DNA from: Ignavibacteriota bacterium
Lineage (GTDB): Bacteria; Bacteroidota; Ignavibacteria; Ignavibacteriales; Ignavibacteriaceae
Reading direction: 5' to 3'
Assembly (NCBI GenBank): GCA_013285405.1
Contig: CP053446.1
Coordinates: 372,001 to 436,000, forward strand
DNA length: 64,000 bases
In this document: positions 1 to 8,946 of the stretch, in pieces
How the letters are laid out: each line of letters starts with the position of its first letter
How positions within the stretch are numbered: position 1 is the stretch's first letter
Program-made: the position numbers and the translations under genes
The notes under the pieces: generated by a model
The model's input: the letters and a program-made list of their open reading frames with translations, nothing else
Databases searched by the model: none
What the model was told of the DNA's origin: nothing

Positions 1-939
1 TCCAAGTGCATCATCATCCAGTTCAATATTTCGTCCAACAAAACCTGTAAGTACACGAGCAGCTCGAACAACTACTACATCCTTACTCACTGCATACTCA
101 CAAGCTTCAACACAGGCTTTTGGCATATTGCCATTACCTAATCCACTTGTAACAATTCCTTTAGATCCAAAATCAACCGAAGCTTTAATCAAATCTCCGG
201 GTGCATTTTCGTAGATAGCAATAATATCAACTCTTGGTAAGCTTGTTAATCCATCAACGCTGAACGGTGTTTGATAAGTAAATTTTTTATCAGGATAATC
301 GAAAAAATTAATATCTCCATAATTTACAGTTCCCAACGGTCCAACACCGGGAGATATAAATGTTTCAACAGCAGTAGTGTTACTTTTAACAACAGCGCGA
401 GCAGAATGAATTAAATCATTTGCAACAACCATAACTCCGCGATCCCAGGAATCTTTGCTTCCGGCAACTGCAACTGCATTGTAAATATTTAGCGGACCAT
501 CCGCACTCAATGCTGTTGAAGGTCGCATAGAACATGTAAGCACAACAGGTTTTTTAGATTTCAGAACAAGATTCAGGAAGTAAGCAGTTTCTTCCATTGT
601 ATCTGTTCCGTGTGTGATTACTATTCCATCAACATCATCCTGTTTTAATAATTCATTGCAGTGTTTTGCAAGTTTTAGCCATACTTCATCACTCATATCC
701 TGACTACCGATATTTGAAATTTGTTCACCACTTACAATTGCGATTTCCTTAAGCTGTGGTACAGCATTAATTAATATTTCTACACCAACTTGCCCGGATT
801 GATAACCTGATTGAACTTCAGTTGGTGCAGCCCCGGCAATTGTACCTCCTGTAGCAAGAATAACTACGTGAGGAAGATCTTGTGCAAAGAGATTAAATGA
901 AAGTGCTACGACTATTAAGAAACCAAAATGTTTTTTCAT
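1..939 (-). CDS. ansB: Type II L-asparaginase, periplasmic (C-terminus beyond window)
   Basis: Hydrolyses L-asparagine to aspartate and ammonia. The minus-strand frame is open from an ATG at 939 to the window edge (313 codons), so the C-terminus is missing. Residues 1-20 form a signal peptide ending in FAQ, which points to periplasmic export. The family's first active-site motif is seen as ATGGTIAG (Thr33 as nucleophile) and the second as HGTDTMEE. A segment rich in Ser/Thr and Gly (SMRPSTALSADGP) follows, as in class II enzymes. It lies downstream of a small secreted protein and malic enzyme on the same strand, which suggests a role in amino-acid catabolism. The family assignment is secure; asparagine versus glutamine preference is not. 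Confidence 0.93.
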   Translation of the reverse strand, partial: MKKHFGFLIVVALSFNLFAQDLPHVVILATGGTIAGAAPTEVQSGYQSGQVGVEILINAVPQLKEIAIVSGEQISNIGSQDMSDEVWLKLAKHCNELLKQDDVDGIVITHGTDTMEETAYFLNLVLKSKKPVVLTCSMRPSTALSADGPLNIYNAVAVAGSKDSWDRGVMVVANDLIHSARAVVKSNTTAVETFISPGVGPLGTVNYGDINFFDYPDKKFTYQTPFSVDGLTSLPRVDIIAIYENAPGDLIKASVDFGSKGIVTSGLGNGNMPKACVEACEYAVSKDVVVVRAARVLTGFVGRNIELDDDALG

Positions 940-1016
940 GACATTACTCCTTATGTTTTTGAAAATATTTGATATTCAATAATTTTAAATCAATCGAAGT
1001 TTTGTAAAACAATTGA

Positions 1017-1499
1017 CTATTTCTTTTCTGAACCAGTCTCTGATTTTTTCACCAATGGCAAATTCGCAGCAATACTCAGATCCACAACTAATTGCATCTG
1101 ATTTTGTAACTGCATAAATTTTGCTGCGACGGTCGGTGATAAAGCTTCTGAGAATTTAGTAAAATACTCTTCATTCAGAGACACTCGATCACTCTGGAAA
1201 TCAAACGCTTCTTTAATAAGTTCAGTAGCTTTTTCATCATTCATATTGTCATAATTTGCAGCAAAGTCTTTGATATTTGCTATTCTTTCACTGTTTAATT
1301 CATCAAGCTCTTTCTCCATTTCCCCATATATTGGCCAGAAAAGAGAAGACTGTTGATCTGTGAATTCCATAGTCTGAGTTATAATGGTTTTCTTATTTGT
1401 TTTTAATTCAGATTTTAGAATTTCGATGTAGCTGTCTGCATCCTGTGCATATAAAAAATTTACAGACATAAATACTACAATCATTAATAAATACTTCAT
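1017..1499 (-). CDS. Small secreted helical protein, Spy/CpxP-like in character
   Basis: 160 residues with a clear signal peptide (about 1-18, ending LYAQ) and an otherwise charged, helix-rich mature part. The segment around residues 40-75 (LKTNKKTIITQTMEFTDQQSSLFWPIYGEMEKELDEL, given here as two overlapping stretches TNKKTIITQTMEF and QSSLFWPIYGEMEKEL) resembles periplasmic helical proteins that carry an 'LT..Q...FWP.Y' pattern, common in Bacteroidota. It sits 38 nt after malic enzyme and 77 nt before asparaginase on the same strand. No catalytic residues are visible. A periplasmic chaperone or stress role is an inference from shape only. Confidence 0.7.
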   Translation of the reverse strand: MKYLLMIVVFMSVNFLYAQDADSYIEILKSELKTNKKTIITQTMEFTDQQSSLFWPIYGEMEKELDELNSERIANIKDFAANYDNMNDEKATELIKEAFDFQSDRVSLNEEYFTKFSEALSPTVAAKFMQLQNQMQLVVDLSIAANLPLVKKSETGSEKK

Positions 1500-1537
1500 G
1501 ACATTATTCCTTTTATTTGATTTTTGATATTTGATTA

Positions 1538-3154
1538 TTATTTATACAGAGGTTCATACATTTTACTTCTAATAAACTTTTCTAAATTCTTAGGTTTTTT
1601 AACACGGGCTAATCCGCTTCTGAAAATTTCTTCAGCAACTTTTATTGCAACATTTTTTGAAACTTCTCTTATATTTTTTATCGGTGGATAGATCAAACCT
1701 TTTTCAAAATCTTCATTTTTAATCTGATCAGCAACTGCTTCTGATGCAACCAAAAGCATTTCATCAGTAACTCGTTTTGCTTCAGTTGCAAAGATCGCCA
1801 TTCCAAGTGCAGGAAAAATGAAGACATTATTTCCCTGTCCCGGTGTGTATGTTTTTCCATTGTATGTCACAGGTGCAAACGGACTTCCGCTTGCAAATAT
1901 TGCTTTACCTTTGCTCCATTGGTATGCCTGCTCAGCAGTACATTCCGAATGAGAAGTCGGATTTGAATAAGGAAATATTATCGGTCGTTCATTTATCGAG
2001 CTTATATTTTCTATTACCTTTTGAGTGAAAGCTCCACCAACTGTACTAACTCCAATTATTGCTGTTGGTTTTATTTTCAGAATGCTTTCGGCAAAATTAT
2101 TTGATGGTTCAGCATCGTGCGCAAAATGTTTTTGATGATCAGCAAGATCTGTTCTGGATTTGACGAGCAATCCATTCACATCAAACATCCAGATATTATT
2201 TAGTGCTTCATCTCTGCTCAAGCCATCTTTTTGAAATTTCTTGACAAGCATATCTGCAATTCCAAATGCTGCAGCACCAGCACCAAGAAATAAAAATTTC
2301 TGATCTTTGAAAGATTTTTTTAACAAACGACTGATAGCAATAAATCCGGCAACTGCAATTGCAGCCGTTCCCTGAACATCATCGTTGAAGGTACAAATTC
2401 TTTCACGGTATTTTTCCAAGATTCTAATTGCATTCACTCCGGCAAAGTCTTCCCACTGAATACAAATCTTCGGATAAACTTTTGTGATAGCTTTTACGAA
2501 TGCTTCAACAAAATCATCATATTGCTTCCCTTTAATTCGTTTCTGTTTTAGTCCCGGATAAAGCGGATCATTTAAAAAATTTTCGTTATCCGTTCCGGCA
2601 TCAAGAATAATCGGAAGAGTATGTTCAGGCGGAACACCAGCACAAGCAGTATAAAGAGCAAGTTTTCCAATCGGAATTCCCATTCCGCAAATTCCAAGAT
2701 CACCAAGTCCAAGTATTCTTTGCCCATCAGTGACAACTGCAAATCTCACATCCTTAACCGGCCAGTTTTTCAAAATTGATTCAATTTTATTTTTATTTTT
2801 TATTGATATGAAAAGTCCTCTCGGTCGTCTCGCAATGTGACCCAAACGCTGGCAGGCTTCTCCAACCGTTGGTGTATAAACCAATGGCATAAACTTAGCA
2901 GGATCACTTATAATAGTTTTGAAAAACAATGTTTCATTTGTATCGAGCAATCCAGTCAGATAGATGTACTTGTTGATTGGTTTATTTAAATTGTCAACCT
3001 GACCTTGAACACGTAAAATTTGTGTTTCCATAGATTCAACTTCATCAGGAAGAATTCCATCTAACCCGTACTTTTTCCTTTCTGCTTTAGAAAAAGCAGT
3101 TCCTTTATTCCGTCGGGGATTGTATATCAGCGAATATCCTTTAAGCTCTTTCAT
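1538..3154 (-). CDS. maeA: NAD-dependent malic enzyme
   Basis: Oxidative decarboxylation of malate to pyruvate. At 538 residues it matches the long bacterial/eukaryotic malic-enzyme form. Visible motifs are YTPTVGEACQ (Tyr93, general acid), TDGQRILGLGDLG (142-154), Lys164 in PIGKLALYTA, the metal ligands QWEDF (Glu235, Asp236) and FNDDVQGTA (Asp259), and a Rossmann GAGAAAFG at 291-298. The ATG at 3154 gives the full family length. Cytoplasmic, with no signal peptide. In context with asparaginase, glutaminase and an AspT-like antiporter it could drain C4 carbon from aspartate to pyruvate; that link is inferred. NAD versus NADP use cannot be read with certainty. Confidence 0.95.
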   Translation of the reverse strand: MKELKGYSLIYNPRRNKGTAFSKAERKKYGLDGILPDEVESMETQILRVQGQVDNLNKPINKYIYLTGLLDTNETLFFKTIISDPAKFMPLVYTPTVGEACQRLGHIARRPRGLFISIKNKNKIESILKNWPVKDVRFAVVTDGQRILGLGDLGICGMGIPIGKLALYTACAGVPPEHTLPIILDAGTDNENFLNDPLYPGLKQKRIKGKQYDDFVEAFVKAITKVYPKICIQWEDFAGVNAIRILEKYRERICTFNDDVQGTAAIAVAGFIAISRLLKKSFKDQKFLFLGAGAAAFGIADMLVKKFQKDGLSRDEALNNIWMFDVNGLLVKSRTDLADHQKHFAHDAEPSNNFAESILKIKPTAIIGVSTVGGAFTQKVIENISSINERPIIFPYSNPTSHSECTAEQAYQWSKGKAIFASGSPFAPVTYNGKTYTPGQGNNVFIFPALGMAIFATEAKRVTDEMLLVASEAVADQIKNEDFEKGLIYPPIKNIREVSKNVAIKVAEEIFRSGLARVKKPKNLEKFIRSKMYEPLYK

Positions 3155-3209
3155 CGGATTTGTTGTAATTATTTTAAATACATTTATTAGAAAAAGAACT
3201 CTCTCTCAT

Positions 3210-3229
3210 CTCTCTCTTAAAAGAGAGAG
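3210..3229. repeat. CT/AG hairpin in intergenic spacer
   Basis: CTCTCTCTT (3210-3218) faces AAGAGAGAG (3221-3229) across two bases, giving a short hairpin in the 265-bp gap between the antiporter stop and the malic-enzyme start (both minus strand). A further CTCTCTC lies just upstream. It could be a weak terminator or part of a degenerate repeat element together with the hairpin at 3312-3334. Confidence 0.5.
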
Positions 3230-3311
3230 TCTTATTATCAGTAAAACAATCTATATCTTAATTTTGACCTTACACCGTACCAATTAATGTGAAGTCATAA
3301 GTTTTCATAAG

Positions 3312-3334
3312 CCCTTCTCTTTGCAAGAGAAGGG
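3312..3334 (-). terminator. 10-bp hairpin after antiporter gene
   Basis: CCCTTCTCTT (3312-3321) and AAGAGAAGGG (3325-3334) pair perfectly over a 3-nt loop, about 85 nt past the stop of the antiporter gene that ends at 3420. There is no long T-run, so it may slow transcription or protect RNA rather than terminate. The flanking text resembles dispersed 'ccctctc...gagaggg' hairpins, so a repeat-family copy is the alternative. Confidence 0.45.
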
Positions 3335-3419
3335 TTGGGATGAGTTCCACACTAAAGAAAATTTAAAAGAGTATTTCAATTATCATATAAATTTTTCATT
3401 AGTTCGTTTTCATAAATTG

Positions 3420-5105
3420 TTAAAGATTCATCAATGCTACTATCACAGGTCCCCATGCAGTTAATAAAATATTTCCGAGTGCGTAAGGAACTGTATAACC
3501 AAGCACAGGTAATTTACTGTTTGCATTTTCCTGTACTGCTTTAAGTGCTGCTGTCATAGTTCCAGCGCCTGATTGAGCACCAAGCAGTATTACCGGATTA
3601 ATTTTTAGTATGAACCTACCAACTAATAATCCGAAAATATGTGGCACGACTGCGACAATGACTCCGGCAAATAATAATCCAATTCCAGTTTGATGTAATC
3701 CTGAAATAAAACTTGGACCTGCTGAAAGACCAATAATGCCAATGAATGCTGCTAATCCAACTGTATCAAAAATCCATAAAGCTGGTTCAGGAATTCGCCC
3801 AAACTTTGGTGTTTTAGATCTAAGCCAGCCAAATATTAATCCCATTACAAGTGCTCCTCCACTTGTGGTTAGTGTAATTGATATTCCTGCTATAGTAATT
3901 GAAATCAATCCAACTAATCCTCCAATGACAATTCCTAGACCGACAAATATCATATCAGTTGCAGGTGAGTTGCTATCAAGATATCCAATAATTTTTGTTG
4001 CACGATCAACTTCCTCACGAAGCCCGGAGATTTTTAGTACATCGCCCCGATTCACAATTGTTTCCGGCGAGAATGGAATTTCCTGACCTGTTCGAATCAA
4101 CTTGTGCAGTTTAACTCCCTGACCATATTTCATTGCAATATCACTCAAAGATTTACCAATTAAATTTTTATTTGTCACAATTAGATCCCTGTAGAGAATT
4201 GGAAAGTCTAAAAGTTCTCGATCCATAATTTCCGTTCCGATGTCATTAATCTTTTGGAAAAAAACCTGATACCTTGCCATTACAGCAATCACATCTCCCG
4301 ATTTCAAAATTGTATTTCCAATCGGTTCGATAATTATACCATTTCTGCGAATCCGGTGAATAAAAATCCGAAAGCCGGTAATACTTTTTTCTAAATCATC
4401 AATTGATAATCCCGACCATTTTTCATTTGTAATTTTGAAAGCCCGAAGCCTCCAGTCTTCAAAAGCTGAAGCTATTCCGTCATCTTCTTCTTCAGATTTT
4501 CCTAAAAGTTTTTTTTCAAGCTCACGACTTTCTGTTCTTAAATTTATTTTCATAAGTTTTGGAGCGAGTGAAGAAAGAAACCAAACAAGAATTGTTGTTC
4601 CAACGAGATATGTTACAGCATAAGCAACAGGAATATTATTTAACAAAATTGTTTTCTGTTCAAGCGTGACAGGAAGACGCTGAATTGATTCGCTTGCTGT
4701 TCCGATGACAGTTGATTCAGTAAAAGCACCTGCTAATAGTCCTGCAGCAGTTCCAACATCAAATCCCATAAGCTTTGACATTATGAATGCTGTGAGTAAA
4801 CAAGTAACGCAGATAACAACCGTAAGTATAAGTTGAGGCACAGCATCTTTCTTTAATCCCCGGAAAAATTGAGGACCTACTTTGTAACCTGTTGCAAATA
4901 AAAACAAATCAAAGAAAATAACTTTAACGGTAGGATGAATCTGAATATCGAATTGACCGATTAACACACCAGCAAATAAAGTTCCGAGCACAGAACCTAC
5001 TTTAAAATTTCCAATTCTTATTTTGCCAATAGCAAAACCAAAAGCGAGAGTTAGGAAAAGAGCTAACTCAGGATGCTGCTGAAGTATTTTGACAAATTCA
5101 TTCAT
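3420..5105 (-). CDS. AspT/YidE/YbjL-family antiporter with two RCK_C domains
   Basis: 561-residue inner-membrane transporter with the family's symmetric layout: about five membrane segments (residues 15-185), a cytoplasmic centre, then about five more (370-561). The centre carries two TrkA-C (RCK_C) modules, seen as LSIDDLEKSITGFRIFIHRI...LKSGDVIAVMAR and NLIGKSLSDIAMKYGQGVKL...VNRGDVLKISG. Gly/Ser-rich signatures GTASESIQ and GAQSGAGTMTAAL fall in the two halves at the expected duplicated positions. Characterised relatives exchange aspartate and alanine or other carboxylates; the substrate here is inferred only from the neighbouring asparaginase and malic enzyme. Confidence 0.87.
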   Translation of the reverse strand: MNEFVKILQQHPELALFLTLAFGFAIGKIRIGNFKVGSVLGTLFAGVLIGQFDIQIHPTVKVIFFDLFLFATGYKVGPQFFRGLKKDAVPQLILTVVICVTCLLTAFIMSKLMGFDVGTAAGLLAGAFTESTVIGTASESIQRLPVTLEQKTILLNNIPVAYAVTYLVGTTILVWFLSSLAPKLMKINLRTESRELEKKLLGKSEEEDDGIASAFEDWRLRAFKITNEKWSGLSIDDLEKSITGFRIFIHRIRRNGIIIEPIGNTILKSGDVIAVMARYQVFFQKINDIGTEIMDRELLDFPILYRDLIVTNKNLIGKSLSDIAMKYGQGVKLHKLIRTGQEIPFSPETIVNRGDVLKISGLREEVDRATKIIGYLDSNSPATDMIFVGLGIVIGGLVGLISITIAGISITLTTSGGALVMGLIFGWLRSKTPKFGRIPEPALWIFDTVGLAAFIGIIGLSAGPSFISGLHQTGIGLLFAGVIVAVVPHIFGLLVGRFILKINPVILLGAQSGAGTMTAALKAVQENANSKLPVLGYTVPYALGNILLTAWGPVIVALMNL

Positions 5106-5131
5106 AAAATCTCAAAGTGTTAGAAGTTTTT

Positions 5132-6127
5132 TTAAAAGTAATAGCTTATATAAATTCTGGAATAAATAAATTTAAAAGTCTGTTCATATTCCTGTGGTTC
5201 TATAAATTGAAGAAAATTTTCAATACCAAGTGTAAAATCATTCCGGTTATAAAACGCAATATTAATATTTCCTGAAAACACCGGTGGTTTGGCATCGTTA
5301 AATCTCCAGTCGTTTGAAATGAGTGTGCCGCCCAATCCAACACCAAAAGGAATGTGAATCCAATTACGTAAGTCAATGCTAAGTGCAAGTCCGAAGTTAT
5401 ACTGAAACTGGCTCTGATTTTCAGCAGCGTAGAATTCACCAAATCCTCCGGATAGTTTAGTAACCAATCCAAAGACATCACTAAACCGGACTGCAAATCT
5501 CAAATCCGTTTGCGTAGTCAGGCTTTGATAATCAGTAACAATCTGCTTGTTAATAATAGTGTCTATTTGAGTGATGGTAGTATCAGCACCACCAAAGATG
5601 TCAATAAAAGTTAGATCAGTTGTGTTAAGTGATATGCTTGCAGAAAACATAAGATCTTCGTTTTCGGCAATCCTGAATAACCAGCCAATATTAAAGCTGG
5701 ATGCTGCTGATACACCTTCCGAAGCAAAGGATAAAAAATTGTTTCCTAATCTTGCAAGCCCAAATGCTTTTATATTTACTGCCGCCCAGTTTCTGATAGC
5801 GTATTGGAATTCTACTCCACCTGTTGAGTAGAATATATCCGGTTCAAATTTTATGGTTCTATTAAACTCGCCAATTGTGATAGGTATTTCAGTCTCAACC
5901 ATTTCAGCGATACCGAAACCAAGATGAAATTTAGTACTTACAAAAGGATCGTCAACGTTTGATATTGATGTAAAAACGTGATTACCGCGCGATGGTAAAT
6001 AAGTTGTATCAGAACTTTGTTTTAAGACTTCAGTCGAATCAGATTCTTGTGCGAGACATCGTAAAAAAAATGGAGTGACTCCATTTAGGAATAATAATAA
6101 TAAAAGTAGTTTGTTTATTTCTTTCAT
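5132..6127 (-). CDS. Predicted outer-membrane beta-barrel protein
   Basis: 331 residues with a hydrophobic signal segment at 7-26 (cleavage probably after CLAQ). The mature part has alternating amphipathic stretches and ends in Tyr-Tyr-Phe, a usual terminal signature for outer-membrane barrels. No enzymatic motif is seen. It starts 27 nt upstream of nothing on its own strand except the antiporter that follows it (gap 26 nt), and the barrel gene ending at 6140 precedes it by 12 nt, so the three probably form one transcript. Function unknown. Confidence 0.72.
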   Translation of the reverse strand: MKEINKLLLLLLFLNGVTPFFLRCLAQESDSTEVLKQSSDTTYLPSRGNHVFTSISNVDDPFVSTKFHLGFGIAEMVETEIPITIGEFNRTIKFEPDIFYSTGGVEFQYAIRNWAAVNIKAFGLARLGNNFLSFASEGVSAASSFNIGWLFRIAENEDLMFSASISLNTTDLTFIDIFGGADTTITQIDTIINKQIVTDYQSLTTQTDLRFAVRFSDVFGLVTKLSGGFGEFYAAENQSQFQYNFGLALSIDLRNWIHIPFGVGLGGTLISNDWRFNDAKPPVFSGNINIAFYNRNDFTLGIENFLQFIEPQEYEQTFKFIYSRIYISYYF

Positions 6128-6139
6128 AGTATTAAAATT

Positions 6140-6775
6140 TTAAAGTGGTATCAAGATTCCGGTACTCAACCTCAAACCGGTACTTTTAAAGTTTGACAAA
6201 TATATTTCTGTGTCTGACTCGTTTTCATCCGATCGTATATTAATAAGACCCTGAATGTATCTCAGCTCAACGAAGAGTGATGGTCCACCTATTGGAATTT
6301 TATATCCAATATTGAAGAACGCAAGTGCATCATAGTTTATGAATTTATCTTTTATGTCTTTTTCCTGCGATTCATATTCTAGTTTTGCGCTGCTTAATAA
6401 TTGAGCGCTTAAACCACTGCCTACAAAAAAATTTCCAGCATTTACTTTGAACATCAGACCAAGTCCAAAATAGTTTTGCTTAACTTTAAATTTTAATGTA
6501 GTATCTTCTAATCCTTCTTCGAGATGTATATCGATTGTTGATCCACGTTGTTCAAAAGAGGGCTCAAGTGAGATTACAAAATCGGTTGATGGATGGAAAT
6601 CTAAATTTGCACCAGCAGCTAATCCTCTGATATCGCCATATCCGGCATCTTCTGGTGGATTGCCGCCAAAGCTGGAATTGTTGACGCCACCCCAGAGTGA
6701 TAGCTGAACCTGGGCGAATGAATTGTTGCCAAGGATAAAAATAAAAAAAGTTAAGGCTATAAAATTTTTAATCAT
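6140..6775 (-). CDS. Small outer-membrane beta-barrel (PorT-like)
   Basis: 211 residues: signal peptide about 1-21 (ending SFAQ), then an opening typical of PorT-type barrels (LSLWGGVNNSSF) and alternating strands such as FVISLEPSFEQRG, YFGLGLMFKVN, LFVELRYIQGL and GLRLSTGILIPL. The last is a plausible terminal strand. Eight strands would fit the length. It is 12 nt from the next barrel gene and on the same strand. Function cannot be read beyond membrane location. Confidence 0.75.
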   Translation of the reverse strand: MIKNFIALTFFIFILGNNSFAQVQLSLWGGVNNSSFGGNPPEDAGYGDIRGLAAGANLDFHPSTDFVISLEPSFEQRGSTIDIHLEEGLEDTTLKFKVKQNYFGLGLMFKVNAGNFFVGSGLSAQLLSSAKLEYESQEKDIKDKFINYDALAFFNIGYKIPIGGPSLFVELRYIQGLINIRSDENESDTEIYLSNFKSTGLRLSTGILIPL

Positions 6776-6810
6776 AATATTTTTAACTAACTACATTTTA
6801 TTATTTGAAT

Positions 6811-7377
6811 TTATCTTCTTCTTCCACTTCCTCTGTTAAAACTTCTGTTTTGTGTTGTTCTTTGTTGATTAAAAGAATTGGTTCTCTGGTTTCCTTTTTC
6901 TCTTGAGTTATATTGTTTGTTTAAATCCTGTTTATTCCTATCGAAGGAGGATTTGTTTTTATTATTCTCAACATTTGACCAGTTATTTCCATCCCTGGAC
7001 TGCCATTGGTTGTTATCTTTTTTGTAAACATTCCCGTTTTTATCAGAAAAAACATTATTCTTATCATTCGTATTTACTCTGTTCCTTTGAACATCGCCCG
7101 TGGAAACATTATTTCTTTGTCTGTCCATAGTAGAAAGATTGTTTCGCTGTCTGTCATTAGTATTAATGTTCTCTCTGCTCTCTCGGTTATAAATATTCCT
7201 GTTTCCTTCACCCAACTGATTAATGCGTGGGTTGTTTTGTGCGTAGTTGTAACCAGCATAAAATCCCGCTCTTCTACCGTGATAATACCCATGATGGTAG
7301 CCAGCATGATATCCTCCGGCTCCCCCAATATCCTCCGTAATATGGATAAGAACTAAAACCAATAGAAAACCAGCCAT
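6811..7377 (-). CDS. 3' part of frameshifted surface protein (Gly/Tyr/Asn-rich tail)
   Basis: This frame continues the gene that starts at 8938. Read alone, its first residues are out of frame; from about 7320 it gives GGYHAGYHHGYYHGRRAGFY, an Asn/Arg repeat region (RQRNN..., three units of about 10 residues), then KNGNVYKKDNNQWQSRDG and a basic tail. In relatives of the upstream protein such a Gly-Tyr stretch and a 'NGNVY.....W' tail follow in the same chain, so the two pieces are almost certainly one protein. Removing one C from the C5 tract at 7322-7326 joins them. Confidence 0.65.
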   Translation of the reverse strand: MAGFLLVLVLIHITEDIGGAGGYHAGYHHGYYHGRRAGFYAGYNYAQNNPRINQLGEGNRNIYNRESRENINTNDRQRNNLSTMDRQRNNVSTGDVQRNRVNTNDKNNVFSDKNGNVYKKDNNQWQSRDGNNWSNVENNKNKSSFDRNKQDLNKQYNSREKGNQRTNSFNQQRTTQNRSFNRGSGRRR

Positions 7378-8938
7378 AAGGTCCGCCGAAACTCATTCCA
7401 AAACCGAAACTCCATCCCATATAAGGGTTGTAGTGAACTGAAAATCCGTAGGTGACAGGACGAGGATAATAGTACGCTCCATACCAGGGCTGATAGTAAT
7501 AACCTGTTCCATAAATAACAGTTCCACCATAAACATAAGACCCGGTGTAGCCGGGATAGTATCCAACATAAACAACTTCAGGAGTGGAATCGTACACATA
7601 AACATATTTTGTATTATAAACCGGTGAGTCAGGAGTCATTTCATAAATCTTATCAGGAACTTCATCAGCAACTTTCCATGGACCTTTCGGACTATCAGAA
7701 ACAAACCAGGTTGCATTATCACAACAGTAATATTTATCATAATATTTGATTACACTTTTATCTGTATTCGTAGCATAATAAAGATCTGACGTTGATAATT
7801 GTTCGAACTTTGGTTCACCGTCATAGTTAACTTCGAGCTTTGTGCTGCGATCAACTTTAGCTGTTTGAGGTATTTGAGTATCAAGTATTGCATCCTTCGA
7901 TTCCTGAGTACCAGGAACATTAGTAAGTACATTACCCATATCCGAATCAACTGGAATTTTAGCAAAGTCTGCCGGCAGGTTTTCAGGCTCAATATATTTC
8001 CAGGGACCTTCAAGGGATTTTGATTGAAACCATCTTCCTGAAATCAGAATAAAATAAGTTTGTGAAGTAAGATCCATTAAGATATCGCTGTCAGTATTTT
8101 CAACAAACAAAAGTGAAGTACCTTCTATTGAAGCGAGTTTTGGTTCCCCAGTCGTTACGATTAATTCTGCCGGCTTGGTTCTTACAATAATCTCAGGTTT
8201 AACTTTGATCGTATCGGGATCTATGTTCTTATATTCATCAGGATTTTTCTTCAGAATGAATTCAATTAACTCATCAGGAATTTCCTCAGTGAATTCATAT
8301 CCATCGTAAACATTTTCCGATTCATACCATAGAACTCCGCCTTTCAGATAATACATCTCTTCCCAATTATCTTTTACAATGAAGAACGGAGTATTGATCA
8401 CCATTTCATAATCTGTGTCTTCCAGCTTTTTAAATTTTGGTTCACCATCTATGGTAATTAACACTGAAGGTGTTGTTACGTGGATTATTTCAGGAGGGTC
8501 GTTCTTGAAATTTTCTTTTGTAGTACTTTTGTCATCTTCCAAACTGGCAATCAATTGATCAATTGTAATATCTAACTTCCATTTAGGAATTTCCTCACTT
8601 AAAAATTTCTTCAGCTCTTCAATTTTTGTTGAATCCTGATTCGGAAATTTTGCGTCTGTAACCATGACTTCATCAAGTGAAATTTCTCTTGTATCCCGAT
8701 CAGTTAAAATTTTAGTTTTTACCCAGACTGCACCAAATATGGGTTCTTCCTGTTTTGGTGATTTTATCATCACTGCAGAACGGAACTCGAGATTTACTTT
8801 ATCAAATGATTCTACCTGCGGTTGATATAGTGTAATCACTGTTCCTGATGGATGAGTAATTTCCTTTGGCCATTCCTGAGAAAAGACTTCTGAACATAAA
8901 ATCAGAAGGACACAAGATATTATTATTGAATACTTCAT
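7274..8938 (-). CDS. Secreted repeat protein, N-terminal part (frameshift near 3' end)
   Basis: I place the start at the ATG at 8938, not the one 33 nt upstream: it leaves a clean signal peptide (KYSIIISCVLLILCSEVFSQ) and removes overlap with the preceding gene. The mature part has three repeats with a shared pattern 'L.V..GEPKF..L....L....NT', each about 85-90 residues, ending in a WF-S-PKGPW-type segment. A Tyr/Gly-rich C-terminal region (YGTGYYYQPWYGAYYYPRP) then follows. Related proteins are often annotated as carbohydrate-binding family V/XII-like; binding is not shown. The last 18 or so residues of this frame (SRRISCWLPSWVLSR) are an out-of-frame artefact of the shift at 7322-7326. Confidence 0.75.
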   Translation of the reverse strand: MKYSIIISCVLLILCSEVFSQEWPKEITHPSGTVITLYQPQVESFDKVNLEFRSAVMIKSPKQEEPIFGAVWVKTKILTDRDTREISLDEVMVTDAKFPNQDSTKIEELKKFLSEEIPKWKLDITIDQLIASLEDDKSTTKENFKNDPPEIIHVTTPSVLITIDGEPKFKKLEDTDYEMVINTPFFIVKDNWEEMYYLKGGVLWYESENVYDGYEFTEEIPDELIEFILKKNPDEYKNIDPDTIKVKPEIIVRTKPAELIVTTGEPKLASIEGTSLLFVENTDSDILMDLTSQTYFILISGRWFQSKSLEGPWKYIEPENLPADFAKIPVDSDMGNVLTNVPGTQESKDAILDTQIPQTAKVDRSTKLEVNYDGEPKFEQLSTSDLYYATNTDKSVIKYYDKYYCCDNATWFVSDSPKGPWKVADEVPDKIYEMTPDSPVYNTKYVYVYDSTPEVVYVGYYPGYTGSYVYGGTVIYGTGYYYQPWYGAYYYPRPVTYGFSVHYNPYMGWSFGFGMSFGGPYGWFSIGFSSYPYYGGYWGSRRISCWLPSWVLSR

Positions 8939-8946
8939 TCTTAATC

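Noticed and set aside
6903-7356. Plus-strand frames opposite the surface-protein tail
   Set aside because: They mirror the low-complexity Asn/Gly coding strand and have no ribosome sites or family resemblance.
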